Below are positions 37,732 to 46,437 of a stretch of 64,000 nt of DNA, piece by piece. Under the pieces are notes generated by a model that did not search any database, was not told the DNA's origin, and saw nothing but the letters and a program-made list of their open reading frames with translations. The stretch is taken from NCBI RefSeq assembly GCF_022267315.1, contig NZ_JAIKLE010000016.1, positions 1-64,000 of the forward strand, given 5' to 3'. The stretch's first letter is position 1, and each line of letters begins with the position of its first letter. Both the position numbers and the translations under genes were made by a program. This DNA comes from Maribellus maritimus (GTDB lineage: Bacteria > Bacteroidota > Bacteroidia > Bacteroidales > Prolixibacteraceae).

Positions 37732-38202
37732 ATGAAGATCCAAGGAATTGTGTGCCCGATTTCCATCGAGAAAATTGACAGCAAAGTTAGCCGGTTAACT
37801 GTTTTTCTCAATGTAATCCTCATGGGATTTTTTATTTATACTAAAAATCCGGTGTTTATTGGGGTTGTTGCAGCCGATTATTTTATCAGAGCAACCTGGA
37901 AGATTGAATACAGCCCCTTGCGTTATATTGCATTTTCAATAATTTCAGCGCTAAAACTGCCAAAAAAGCCCATCAATCTTGCTCAAAAAGTTTTTGCATC
38001 GCGCCTGGGAGTAGTTTGTGCCCTTACTTCTTTAATTTTACAACTGCTCGGATACACAACAGGTGCTTTAATTGTAGCCGGTATTTTAATGACGCTGTCA
38101 TTTATGGATTCCGTTATAAATTTTTGTGTGGGCTGTATCATTTACAACTACCTTGTATATCCGTTTTACAAAGACAAAGACAACCAGATACCTGTTAAAT
38201 AA
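37732..38202 (+). CDS. DUF4395 family membrane protein
   Basis: This 156-residue protein has about four hydrophobic helices and begins with an IVCPIS motif. The layout CPI, then RLTVFLNVILMG, SPLRYI and a final FCVGCIIY matches DUF4395. The two conserved Cys regions (CPIS near residue 11, GCIIY near 140) suggest a thiol-based role, and DUF4395 proteins often occur with thioredoxin-fold genes, but none lies here. The function is unknown. It is a single gene between the delta' and ricT-like genes. Confidence 0.75.
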   Translation: MKIQGIVCPISIEKIDSKVSRLTVFLNVILMGFFIYTKNPVFIGVVAADYFIRATWKIEYSPLRYIAFSIISALKLPKKPINLAQKVFASRLGVVCALTSLILQLLGYTTGALIVAGILMTLSFMDSVINFCVGCIIYNYLVYPFYKDKDNQIPVK

Positions 38203-38300
38203 ATGCTTCCAGCTACAAATAAAATGGGCAAATAACTCCCGCCGGTTTAATAAATTCGTTTTAAATAAGTTACATTTCACCGGCAAATAGGTATAATTGT

Positions 38301-38308
38301 TATTTTTG
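38301..38308 (+). promoter_or_regulatory. Bacteroidota -7 promoter element for the ricT-gldH-trmB unit
   Basis: TATTTTTG matches TAnnTTTG and lies 60 bases before the ATG at 38368. The following genes overlap or abut, so it probably drives all three. Confidence 0.5.
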
Positions 38309-38367
38309 TCCTGTTAGTTCTTTTAGAAATATTGATTTTTGAAATGATCTAACTATAAACAGACTTT

Positions 38368-39504
38368 ATGAAAGAATTGGAAATCGATACGATAGAAAGA
38401 GGTATTTGCAACTCCGACCAGTGCGGATGTGCCAAACTTCATGTCAACGATTGGCTGGGCGATATAAAATCAACGGTTCCGAAACAGGATATTATTGAGG
38501 TCCGTTTTAAAAATACACGAAAAGACTATTATATAAACGTAAATAACCTCAAGTTGCAAGTTGGCGATTTAGTAGCTGTTGAGGCCAATCCGGGACATGA
38601 CATCGGAATTATTTCTTTGACCGGAGAACTTGTGTTTGAGCAAATGAAGAAACACAAAGTTACACTCGTCAACGGTGAATTGCGAAAGATATACAGAAAA
38701 GCCAAACCAGTAGATATTGAGAAATGGAAAGAAGCCATATCTCTGGAACACCAAACAATGATACGTTCACGGCAGATTACAGCAGATTTGAATCTGGACA
38801 TGAAAATTGGCGATGTGGAGTATCAGGGTGACAAAACAAAGGCGATTTTCTATTACATTGCCGATGGCCGGGTTGATTTTCGTCAGTTGATTAAAGTTTT
38901 AGCCGAAACATTCCGCATACGAATCGAAATGAAACAAATCGGAGCAAGACAGGAAGCCGGAAGAATTGGAGGAATCGGGCCTTGCGGACGAGAACTCTGT
39001 TGCGCCACCTGGATGTGTAATTTTGTTTCGGTTACAACCAATGCTGCCCGCTACCAGGAAATTTCGCTTAACCCTCAAAAACTGGCCGGTCAGTGTGGAA
39101 AACTGAAATGCTGTTTGAACTTTGAAGTTGATTCGTACATTGACGCACAAAAAGATTTTCCACCAAATCATATTCCTCTTGAAACCGAAAACGGGACATA
39201 TATATTTTTTAAAGCCGATATATTTAACCGGAAATATTGGTACACACTCCAAGGGAATGCTCCGGCTTCGCAAGTTGAAGTTCCGGTTGAAATGGTGAAA
39301 AAAATCCAAAATTTAAACCGAAAAGGGAAAAGACCGGAAAAACTAGTTGTGGAAAACAGGAGTGATTTAAAAAATGAACTCGATACTTTCCACAATGTTG
39401 TCGGACAGGAGGATTTGAATCGCTTTGATCGTCCCAAAAGAAAATCGAGAAAAAAGAAAAGAAACCACAATAGGAATGTAAACCGAAAACCAAATTCCCG
39501 ATGA
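38368..39504 (+). CDS. PSP1 domain protein, RicT/YaaT-like
   Basis: This 378-residue cytoplasmic protein carries the PSP1 C-terminal domain. It is rich in paired Cys: CNSDQCGC near residue 12, GIGPCGRELCC near 208, and GQCGKLKCCLNF near 238. In Bacillus the homologue RicT (YaaT) joins RicA and RicF in an iron-sulfur complex that affects RNA processing. Bacteroidota homologues are conserved, but their role is not established. The C-terminus (about 340-378) is very basic, which suggests nucleic acid contact. It overlaps gldH by four bases (ATGA), so translation is probably coupled. Confidence 0.88.
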   Translation: MKELEIDTIERGICNSDQCGCAKLHVNDWLGDIKSTVPKQDIIEVRFKNTRKDYYINVNNLKLQVGDLVAVEANPGHDIGIISLTGELVFEQMKKHKVTLVNGELRKIYRKAKPVDIEKWKEAISLEHQTMIRSRQITADLNLDMKIGDVEYQGDKTKAIFYYIADGRVDFRQLIKVLAETFRIRIEMKQIGARQEAGRIGGIGPCGRELCCATWMCNFVSVTTNAARYQEISLNPQKLAGQCGKLKCCLNFEVDSYIDAQKDFPPNHIPLETENGTYIFFKADIFNRKYWYTLQGNAPASQVEVPVEMVKKIQNLNRKGKRPEKLVVENRSDLKNELDTFHNVVGQEDLNRFDRPKRKSRKKKRNHNRNVNRKPNSR

Positions 39505-39974
39505 AAAAAATAAAACACCTGTTTTTTTTGTTCGGTTTATTACTTTTTATTCTTTCAGCCTGCGATAAAAACAAAGTTTTTGAAGAATATAAAACCATTC
39601 CGGAGAAAGTGTGGAACCAGGATTCGCTGGTTCATTTTAGCTTTCCGGTTACCGATACACTTCAACACCACAATTTATACCTCAATATCAGGAATGAGGT
39701 TTCTTATTCTTACAGCAATTTGTGGCTGTTTATCGAAATTGTTCAACCCGATGGCAAATCAGTAAAAGACACATTTGAAGTCACGTTGGCAGATCCCTCA
39801 GGCAAGTGGCTGGGAGAAGGTTTCAGCGGGTTAAAAACCTTGCAGGCGGTCTATCGGCGTAACGTTTATTTTCCCGTTTCGGGCGAATATAAAATCAATA
39901 TCCAACAGGGAATGCGCGAAGAAAATCTGGAAGGAATAAGCGATATTGGCTTCAGGGTAGAAAAAATTCAGTAA
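39501..39974 (+). CDS. gldH: Gliding motility lipoprotein GldH
   Basis: This 157-residue lipoprotein has a signal peptide and lipobox ILSAC, with the lipidated Cys near residue 21. The body matches GldH: VFEEYKTIPEKVW, then NLYLNIRN near 57, the conserved FEVTLADPSGKWLGEGF and a final INIQQGMRE. In Flavobacterium johnsoniae GldH is needed for gliding motility and works with GldB, GldD and GldJ. Many non-gliding Bacteroidota also keep it. It is translationally coupled to the ricT-like gene and followed one base later by trmB. Confidence 0.88.
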   Translation: MKKIKHLFFLFGLLLFILSACDKNKVFEEYKTIPEKVWNQDSLVHFSFPVTDTLQHHNLYLNIRNEVSYSYSNLWLFIEIVQPDGKSVKDTFEVTLADPSGKWLGEGFSGLKTLQAVYRRNVYFPVSGEYKINIQQGMREENLEGISDIGFRVEKIQ

Positions 39975-39975
39975 A

Positions 39976-40719
39976 GTGGGGAAAAATAAGCTTGCAAAAT
40001 TTGAAGAAATGGAGCGCTTTGAGCATGTAGTTCAGGCGCCGTATCATAAAGTTCAGAACGATGATTTTTGTCTGAAAGGAAATTGGAACAAAGAATTCTT
40101 CAAAAATACAAATCCGATTGTTTTGGAACTGGGTTGCGGAAAAGGTGAATATACGGTTGAACTGGCAGAAAAAAATCCATCGGTAAACTTCATTGGAGTT
40201 GATATAAAAGGCGCAAGGCTCTGGAAAGGGGCAAAACAAGCTTTCGAGAAACAACTAAAGAACGTTGGTTTTTTGCGTACCAATATCGAAATTATTTCGC
40301 AGTTTTTTGGAGAAAACGAAATTGCTGAAATCTGGCTTACTTTCCCAGATCCACAAATGAAAAAAACGCGCAAAAGACTTACTTCGACAACATTTCTGAA
40401 AAAATATAAAACCTTATTAAAAAAAGATGGAATCATTCACTTAAAAACCGACAGTAATTTTCAGTATACCTACACGCGCGAATTGGTTTACCTGAATAAA
40501 TTTGAAATTCTGGCAGAAACCGACAACCTCTACAAATCAGAAATATTAAATGAGACACTGCAAATAAAAACGTTCTACGAAAAACAGTGGCTTTCCCGCG
40601 GAATTACAATAAAATACATTGCTTTCATGTTGAATGACAAACCTTTTGAAGAGCCCGATATAGAAATTGAAAAAGATGAATACCGCAGTTTTGGAAGAAG
40701 CGCAAAAGACATACATTGA
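39976..40719 (+). CDS. trmB: tRNA (guanine-46-N7)-methyltransferase
   Basis: This 247-residue SAM-dependent enzyme makes m7G46 in the variable loop of tRNA. The SAM site is VLELGCGKGEYTVELAE near residue 50, and the substrate motif is IWLTFPDPQMKKTRKR near 115. The start is a GTG at 39976, one base after the gldH stop. It gives MGKNKLAKFEEM, the usual family N-terminus, so I prefer it to the ATG 11 codons later. The length is normal. Confidence 0.93.
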   Translation: MGKNKLAKFEEMERFEHVVQAPYHKVQNDDFCLKGNWNKEFFKNTNPIVLELGCGKGEYTVELAEKNPSVNFIGVDIKGARLWKGAKQAFEKQLKNVGFLRTNIEIISQFFGENEIAEIWLTFPDPQMKKTRKRLTSTTFLKKYKTLLKKDGIIHLKTDSNFQYTYTRELVYLNKFEILAETDNLYKSEILNETLQIKTFYEKQWLSRGITIKYIAFMLNDKPFEEPDIEIEKDEYRSFGRSAKDIH

Positions 40720-40845
40720 AAAAAATTCCAAATCACAAAATTCAACTAAACTTCAATTTCACTGATCGATTTTGAATTCTAAAAGAAAAAAGAACTATTT
40801 TCATTTCTAAATATTCAAGTTCAAAATCTAACAATCTCCTCGGTA

Positions 40846-41172
40846 ATGAGCGTTTTTTTTGAAAAAGTTTACGATGTGGTTAAACAGATTCCTCCGGGTC
40901 GGGTAACCTCTTACGGTGCCATAGCAAAATATTTGGGAACAACAGGTTCTGCACGAATGGTCGGATGGGCAATGAATGCAGCAGGCAGCCACTCTGAATT
41001 CGTGCCGGCGCACCGTGTTGTCAACCGAAACGGGCTACTTACCGGGAAACATCATTTTGACACACCAAATGCGATGAAGGAACTGCTCGAAGCCGAAGGA
41101 TTTATCTTTGAAGACGACCAGATTATCAATTTTAAAGAGCGGTTTTGGGACCCGGGAAAAGAGCTTGAATAA
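40846..41172 (+). CDS. Alkyltransferase-like protein (MGMT family without active Cys)
   Basis: This 108-residue protein has the C-terminal DNA-binding fold of O6-methylguanine-DNA methyltransferase: the helix-turn-helix region IPPGRVTSYGAIAKYLG, the Arg finger GSARMVGWAM, and the active-site strand. The reactive Cys of PCHRV is replaced, and the motif reads PAHRVVNRNG. It should therefore not transfer alkyl groups. Alkyltransferase-like proteins bind alkylated bases and hand them to nucleotide excision repair. The length fits ATL proteins, which lack the N-terminal MGMT domain. It is a single gene between trmB and mrp. Confidence 0.9.
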   Translation: MSVFFEKVYDVVKQIPPGRVTSYGAIAKYLGTTGSARMVGWAMNAAGSHSEFVPAHRVVNRNGLLTGKHHFDTPNAMKELLEAEGFIFEDDQIINFKERFWDPGKELE

Positions 41173-41256
41173 TAAGCTGACTCAATCCGAAAGCCCCCCT
41201 GTAGCTCTTCCTTTCAAACAATTCATACAAAAAAGTATTTTTTAATCGATTATTTG

Positions 41257-41264
41257 TAAGTTTG
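41257..41264 (+). promoter_or_regulatory. Bacteroidota -7 promoter element before mrp
   Basis: TAAGTTTG matches TAnnTTTG. It lies 105 bases before the mrp ATG, which implies a leader of nearly 100 bases if used. Confidence 0.35.
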
Positions 41265-41368
41265 CATTGATTTTAGATAAAAATGAAATTATTTTAAACT
41301 AAAGTTCAAAATAATTATTTTTACAGCTTATATTTTCTAAGTTGGATTTAAATTAACAGTAAGTTGTT

Positions 41369-42484
41369 ATGGCAGAAATACCACGTAAATTAATCGTCCC
41401 CAAAAACGTTACAGATGCTTTACGCGACGTAAAATACCCCGGAAGTAATGAGGATATTGTTTCGCTTGATATGGCGCAGGAAATACGGATTGCAGGACAG
41501 CGCATAAGCTTTTCTCTTGTGTTTCAAAAAAGTAATGACCCTAATATTGAACAAGTGGTTTTAGCGTGTGAAAATGCCATCAAAAAACATTTGGGAGATG
41601 AAGTAGAAATTGAAGATAACATTGCGGTTAAGTTTTTGCACGACATGGAACGCCCGATTCTTCCGCAGGTTAAAAATATTATTGCAGTGGCTTCGGGAAA
41701 AGGAGGCGTTGGAAAATCAACGGTTGCGGTTAATCTTGCTGTTGCACTGGCAAATTCCGGTGCAAAAGTTGGTTTGATTGATGCCGATATTTTTGGCCCG
41801 TCAATTCCGAAAATGTTTGGAGCAGAAGATATCCGGCCAACCGGTGAAAAAGTGGAGGGCCGCGAGGTGATTAACCCTGTCGAAAAATTTGGTGTGAAGT
41901 TTTTGTCGGTTGGTTTTTTTGTTGATGCAGAAAGCGCGATTATATGGCGTGGCCCAATGGCGTCAAACGCCTTAAAACAATTGATCTCAGAAGGTAACTG
42001 GGGTAAACTCGACTACCTGCTCATCGACCTTCCTCCCGGCACCAGTGATATTCACCTTACACTTGTACAATCTGTTCCGGTTACGGGAGCAATAATTGTT
42101 ACCACTCCGCAGGATGTTGCACTGGCCGATGTTATTCGCGGAACCAGTATGTTCCAGAGCAAATCAATCGATGTCCCGGTGCTTGGCCTCGTTGAAAATA
42201 TGGCCTGGTTTACTCCTGCCGAACTTCCAGAAAACAAATATTACATTTTTGGCAAAGACGGAGGCAAAATACTGGCAGATAGGCTGGGGCTAAAGCTGCT
42301 CGGGCAGATTCCAATCGTACAAAGTATTCGCGAAGGAGGTGATGCAGGGACACCAGTTGCAGCAAACGGGGAAACGGTTACCGGAATGGCTTTTACCGAG
42401 GTTGCCAAAAGTGTAAAACATCAGGTACATCTCCGAAATATTCAAAAAGCGCCAACAAAAAAGGTAAAAATTACCCGGAAATAG
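41369..42484 (+). CDS. mrp: Mrp/NBP35-family iron-sulfur carrier ATPase
   Basis: This 371-residue protein has an N-terminal MIP18/DUF59 domain (about 10-95) and a P-loop ATPase domain. The deviant Walker A is GKGGVGKST at 110-118, followed by LIDADIFGPSIPKMFG, LLIDLPPGTSDIH and a switch-like TTPQDVALADV. Mrp/ApbC proteins carry iron-sulfur clusters to target enzymes. The CxxC that bridges the cluster in many Mrp proteins is missing: where it is expected, after VENMAW, the sequence reads FTPAELPENKYYIFG. It may bind the cluster differently or act otherwise. It is a single gene with its own promoter region. Confidence 0.9.
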   Translation: MAEIPRKLIVPKNVTDALRDVKYPGSNEDIVSLDMAQEIRIAGQRISFSLVFQKSNDPNIEQVVLACENAIKKHLGDEVEIEDNIAVKFLHDMERPILPQVKNIIAVASGKGGVGKSTVAVNLAVALANSGAKVGLIDADIFGPSIPKMFGAEDIRPTGEKVEGREVINPVEKFGVKFLSVGFFVDAESAIIWRGPMASNALKQLISEGNWGKLDYLLIDLPPGTSDIHLTLVQSVPVTGAIIVTTPQDVALADVIRGTSMFQSKSIDVPVLGLVENMAWFTPAELPENKYYIFGKDGGKILADRLGLKLLGQIPIVQSIREGGDAGTPVAANGETVTGMAFTEVAKSVKHQVHLRNIQKAPTKKVKITRK

Positions 42485-42566
42485 TTGCGTATCAAATACA
42501 TAATCGCTGATTTTGAATTGTAAGTCCTATTCTTAATTCTTTACTGCTGAAACAGTAAAAAAATAT

Positions 42567-42574
42567 TATTTTTG
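42567..42574 (+). promoter_or_regulatory. Bacteroidota -7 promoter element for the sprE/porW-like gene
   Basis: TATTTTTG matches TAnnTTTG and lies 49 bases before the ATG at 42623. No exact TTTG occurs at the -33 spacing. Confidence 0.5.
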
Positions 42575-42622
42575 TGCCTTTTGAAAATGGAATAAAATCA
42601 AAAGAATAGAGGCAATATTCTG

Positions 42623-45600
42623 ATGAAAAAACAGTTTATTCCTAAAGCCAATAAAAAGATCTGTTTGAATAAGCTTTTTTTACATACCATAGGAGTAGTT
42701 TTTCTGGTAGCACTTTTTGCAGGTTGTTCAACTGAAAAGAACACCCGCGCCTCGCGTGCGTTTCACAACATGACATCGCATTATAATGTTTATTTCAATG
42801 CCAACGAAAGTATCAAAGAAGGTGTCCAGCGTATTGAAGACAACATTGAAAACGATTACACAAGAATTTTGCCGGTTTATAAGTCGAGTATTCCCTCATC
42901 GGCCAACATGGTTCGTTCCGATATGGATTATGCAGTTGTAAAGGGATCTAAACTGATAGAAGTTCACTCAATTACAAAAAAACCAAAACCAAAACGAAAC
43001 CGCACAAGAAAATATATTGAATTTGCGAGCCAGGAAGAATTTAACAAATGGATTGACGACAGCTATATATTGATTGGAAAAGCGTATTTTTATCAACACA
43101 ATTTTACTGCTGCCATCACCAATTTTTCCTATGTGGTGAGAAAATTTTCGGAAGAGGAAACCAAGTATGAAGCTTTTGTATGGCTGATTCGTTCTTATAC
43201 CGAACTGGAGAGATACATAGAGGCTTCAGAAATCATTCAGGCTGTTCAGGGCGACGACAATTTTCCTAAAAATCTGGAAGCAGATTTGGCGCTGGCTACT
43301 GCCGATTTTTATAAAAGACAGGGGGACTACCTGGAAGCTATCAAATTTTTGGAGATAGCAAACTCAAAAATTTTCTGGAAGTCGAACAGGGCCAGATACA
43401 AATACATTATTGCTCAGCTTTATGAAGAACTGGGACAACATGCCAAGGCAGCCGAAGCATTTACCGAAGTAACAAAAATGAATGCCGACTATGCCATGCA
43501 GTTCAATGCGATGATAAATGCTGCCGGCGTTTTTTCAGGTGAAGGAGACGCTGAAAAACTCAAAAAAGAGTTAAACAAGTTATTACGTGATAAAAAAAAT
43601 ATAGACTTCAAAGACCAAATATATTTTGCGCTTGGGAACTTGTTTTTTAAAGAAGGCAACCGCGATTTGGCCATTGAAAACTACAAAAAATCGGTAGCTA
43701 CCAGTTTCCAAAACCAGTATCAAAGAGCATTAAGTGCTGTTACTCTGGCCGATATATATTTTGAAGATTTAAACTATAAAGGCGCACAGGCATACTACGA
43801 CAGTGCCATGATTATTGTTGATGAGACCTACCCAAACTATATTGAACTGGAACAAAAATACCGGAGTTTAACCAATTTGGTTGACAACCTGAATACCGTT
43901 GAACGTGAAGACAGCTTACAAAAAGTTGCCGGAATGTCGGAAACAGAAAGAAAGGCTTTGATTGCCAATATGATAAAAGAGGAGCAGGAACGGCAACGGA
44001 ATATGGAAAATCTGGCTATGCAAAATAGCAGAGGGTCTAATCGTTCAAGTCGCTACAGAATGGGAATGGGAAGCAGTAGCTCCGGTGCCGGCTGGTATTT
44101 TTACAACCCGCAAACCGTATCATACGGAAAAGTCACTTTTCAGCAACGTTGGGGAAAAAGAGGGCTTGAGGACGACTGGCGGAGGTCAAACAAAAATACC
44201 ATGTCGATTGATGAAATGGATGAGTTTACTGAAATGATTGATTCGAGTCAAATGGTGATTCGGGAAGACGACCCGCTAAAAGAAGAATTTTATACTCAAG
44301 ACCTTCCTTTAACGGACTCCCTGATGAAAGTTTCGAATGAAAAAATCAGGGATGCGTTATACAATGCTGGTAAAATATTTAAATCGGAATTTAGCAATTA
44401 CAAACGTTCTGCCGGATCGTTTGAAGAACTCAACGAGCGTTATCCCCAAAACATTTACCTTCTTTCAGCTTACTTCGATCTTTATGATTTGTATGAACTA
44501 ATGGGCGACAAACAAAAATCAAATTATTATAGGAGTCTCATTATTTCGGAATTTCCTGACAGCAAATACGCGCAGTACCTTGTAAACCCTAACTATTTTA
44601 TCGAAATGGAAGCACTGATGGACAGTTTAAACAACTTCTATCAGGAAACATTCCGAAACTATAAATCAGGAAGATACGGGAATGTAATTGAAATGACGAA
44701 TACCATGAAAAGTCTTAAACCGGATAGTTTGATGCTTTCGAAAATAGACTTTATGGGAACGATTGCGCGTGGAACACAAACCGATGTTCATGGTTTTGAA
44801 AATCTGCTAAAAGGTTATATCGAGACTTATCCAAAAGCAGAGCCTGCTCCACTCGCCAAAGAAATTTTGACATTAATTCAGGACAGTACACTGGCCGATT
44901 ACCAGAAACTGGTAGAAATGGGCTACATTAACGAGGAAATTCAAAATGAAGAGTTGCTGCCTGAAAACCGGATGGAAAATGACGAATTTGGAGGCAAATT
45001 CACCTATGAGGAAGATTTACTTCACTATTTCGTTATTGCTTACCCGCGCGATGCAGAAATCGATCTGAACCGCTTAAAATTTGACATCGCCAACTATAAC
45101 ATCGACCATTATACAAAAATCGATTTTGACATTGAAACCGAAAATCTGGATGAAAACACTGCCTTCCTGATTGTAAGAGCACTTGAAAATAAAGAGGACG
45201 CATTAATCTATCACGGGGCAATTATTCGCAGAGCCAGTGTTTTTAAAACCCTCGCCGGAATTAATTATGTGAACTTTGTGGTTTCTTCTACAAACTACCG
45301 GCAAATGATGACTGAAAAATCGATGGCGGATTACTTAAAATTCTTTGTTAAAAATTACAGCCGTTTTATTAAATCGAATTTCAGCGAAGATGAACCTGAT
45401 GTTTTGCCGGAAGAACTAATGGCAAGGGCACAACAGGAAGAAGATGCTTTAAAAGAACGTGGAAACTTTGTAGTTGTTAATACGGGGGCAGGTTCGATGT
45501 TTAATACTGATATTGACACGACTCAAAGTTTTGTACTGGCAGTTAAAGATCCTAAGATGTCGATGCGCCAGGTTATGAATGAATTTTCACAGTTTAACCG

Positions 45601-46354
45601 TAATGAATTCAGAGTTTGGAATCTTGCTCTCCAGTTAAAAACAACCAACGATTACCAGTTAATGGTTATAAAGGGTATTCCCTCGTTAAACGAGTCGATG
45701 TCATATTTCAGAAAAGTGGTTCTAACAAGGAGTTTGTTTGAGTCGCTGGGAAGAACAACGTACCGGAACTTTTTGACAACAGACGAAAACCTGCAAAAAA
45801 TGATCGATGAAAATGGTGTGGATGATTACATCGAATTCTTTAGGAACCATTACATTCAACGAAATCAGAATTCATCGTCTGCTGCGTCTTCTACCTCAAC
45901 AAACGAAAGCACACAGGAAACAAGCCGGCAAACGGTTACACAGCAAACATCAATTGACGCAGAGCCAGTTGAAGCCGAAACTCCTTACAACCAGAACATT
46001 GAAGGTCAGCACTTGTTTATTTTTGTGATTCCGCTGGAAGGGATAGATAAAGCTGCATTTATAAACGGGATTAGTGAATACAACCAGGCCAATTACGGGA
46101 GTGTGTCGCTTACGCTGGAGGAGAAGCCTCTTGACAATTTCAGGGAGATTATAGCCGTAAGAGGATTGCCGGACAAAGAAACAGCGTTAAAATATTCGGC
46201 CAACCTGGTTCAAAATCGTGATTTGTACAAACCACTTGGGGAAGCGAGTTACAGAAACTTCCTGATTTCTGCTGAAAATCTTGATATCTTCCTTTCTGAA
46301 AAAAATATTATCGAATACATGGATTTCTACAAGCGCTATTATCTCAACCAGTAA
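42623..46354 (+). CDS. SprE/PorW-like TPR lipoprotein with triplicated C-terminal module
   Basis: This 1243-residue lipoprotein has an N-terminal signal peptide with lipobox LFAGC (Cys near residue 35). The start RASRAFHNMTSHYNVYFN and the TPR-rich region (about 140-770) match SprE of Flavobacterium and PorW of Porphyromonas, which act in gliding and type IX secretion. The C-terminus holds three tandem copies of a roughly 110-residue module at about 800-912, 969-1077 and 1130-1240. Each opens with a hydrophobic strand (HYFVIAYP, SFVLAVKD, HLFIFVIP), has a YxNF element and ends in a Y-[FY] pattern (FFVKNY, FFRNHY, FYKRYY). A Ser/Thr/Gln-rich linker joins copies 2 and 3. porX follows after 83 bases on the same strand. 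Confidence 0.87.
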   Translation: MKKQFIPKANKKICLNKLFLHTIGVVFLVALFAGCSTEKNTRASRAFHNMTSHYNVYFNANESIKEGVQRIEDNIENDYTRILPVYKSSIPSSANMVRSDMDYAVVKGSKLIEVHSITKKPKPKRNRTRKYIEFASQEEFNKWIDDSYILIGKAYFYQHNFTAAITNFSYVVRKFSEEETKYEAFVWLIRSYTELERYIEASEIIQAVQGDDNFPKNLEADLALATADFYKRQGDYLEAIKFLEIANSKIFWKSNRARYKYIIAQLYEELGQHAKAAEAFTEVTKMNADYAMQFNAMINAAGVFSGEGDAEKLKKELNKLLRDKKNIDFKDQIYFALGNLFFKEGNRDLAIENYKKSVATSFQNQYQRALSAVTLADIYFEDLNYKGAQAYYDSAMIIVDETYPNYIELEQKYRSLTNLVDNLNTVEREDSLQKVAGMSETERKALIANMIKEEQERQRNMENLAMQNSRGSNRSSRYRMGMGSSSSGAGWYFYNPQTVSYGKVTFQQRWGKRGLEDDWRRSNKNTMSIDEMDEFTEMIDSSQMVIREDDPLKEEFYTQDLPLTDSLMKVSNEKIRDALYNAGKIFKSEFSNYKRSAGSFEELNERYPQNIYLLSAYFDLYDLYELMGDKQKSNYYRSLIISEFPDSKYAQYLVNPNYFIEMEALMDSLNNFYQETFRNYKSGRYGNVIEMTNTMKSLKPDSLMLSKIDFMGTIARGTQTDVHGFENLLKGYIETYPKAEPAPLAKEILTLIQDSTLADYQKLVEMGYINEEIQNEELLPENRMENDEFGGKFTYEEDLLHYFVIAYPRDAEIDLNRLKFDIANYNIDHYTKIDFDIETENLDENTAFLIVRALENKEDALIYHGAIIRRASVFKTLAGINYVNFVVSSTNYRQMMTEKSMADYLKFFVKNYSRFIKSNFSEDEPDVLPEELMARAQQEEDALKERGNFVVVNTGAGSMFNTDIDTTQSFVLAVKDPKMSMRQVMNEFSQFNRNEFRVWNLALQLKTTNDYQLMVIKGIPSLNESMSYFRKVVLTRSLFESLGRTTYRNFLTTDENLQKMIDENGVDDYIEFFRNHYIQRNQNSSSAASSTSTNESTQETSRQTVTQQTSIDAEPVEAETPYNQNIEGQHLFIFVIPLEGIDKAAFINGISEYNQANYGSVSLTLEEKPLDNFREIIAVRGLPDKETALKYSANLVQNRDLYKPLGEASYRNFLISAENLDIFLSEKNIIEYMDFYKRYYLNQ

Positions 46355-46437
46355 TAATTTGGTTAAAGTTTGTTAAGCACATACTTCCACGTCCGTTTTT
46401 TTGTTTCTATCTTTAACTGACAATTAATTCAGAAAAT

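Noticed and set aside
38899-39598. Overlapping reverse open frames opposite the ricT-like gene and gldH
   Set aside because: They are Phe- and Cys-rich mirror frames of clearly coding genes and match no family.
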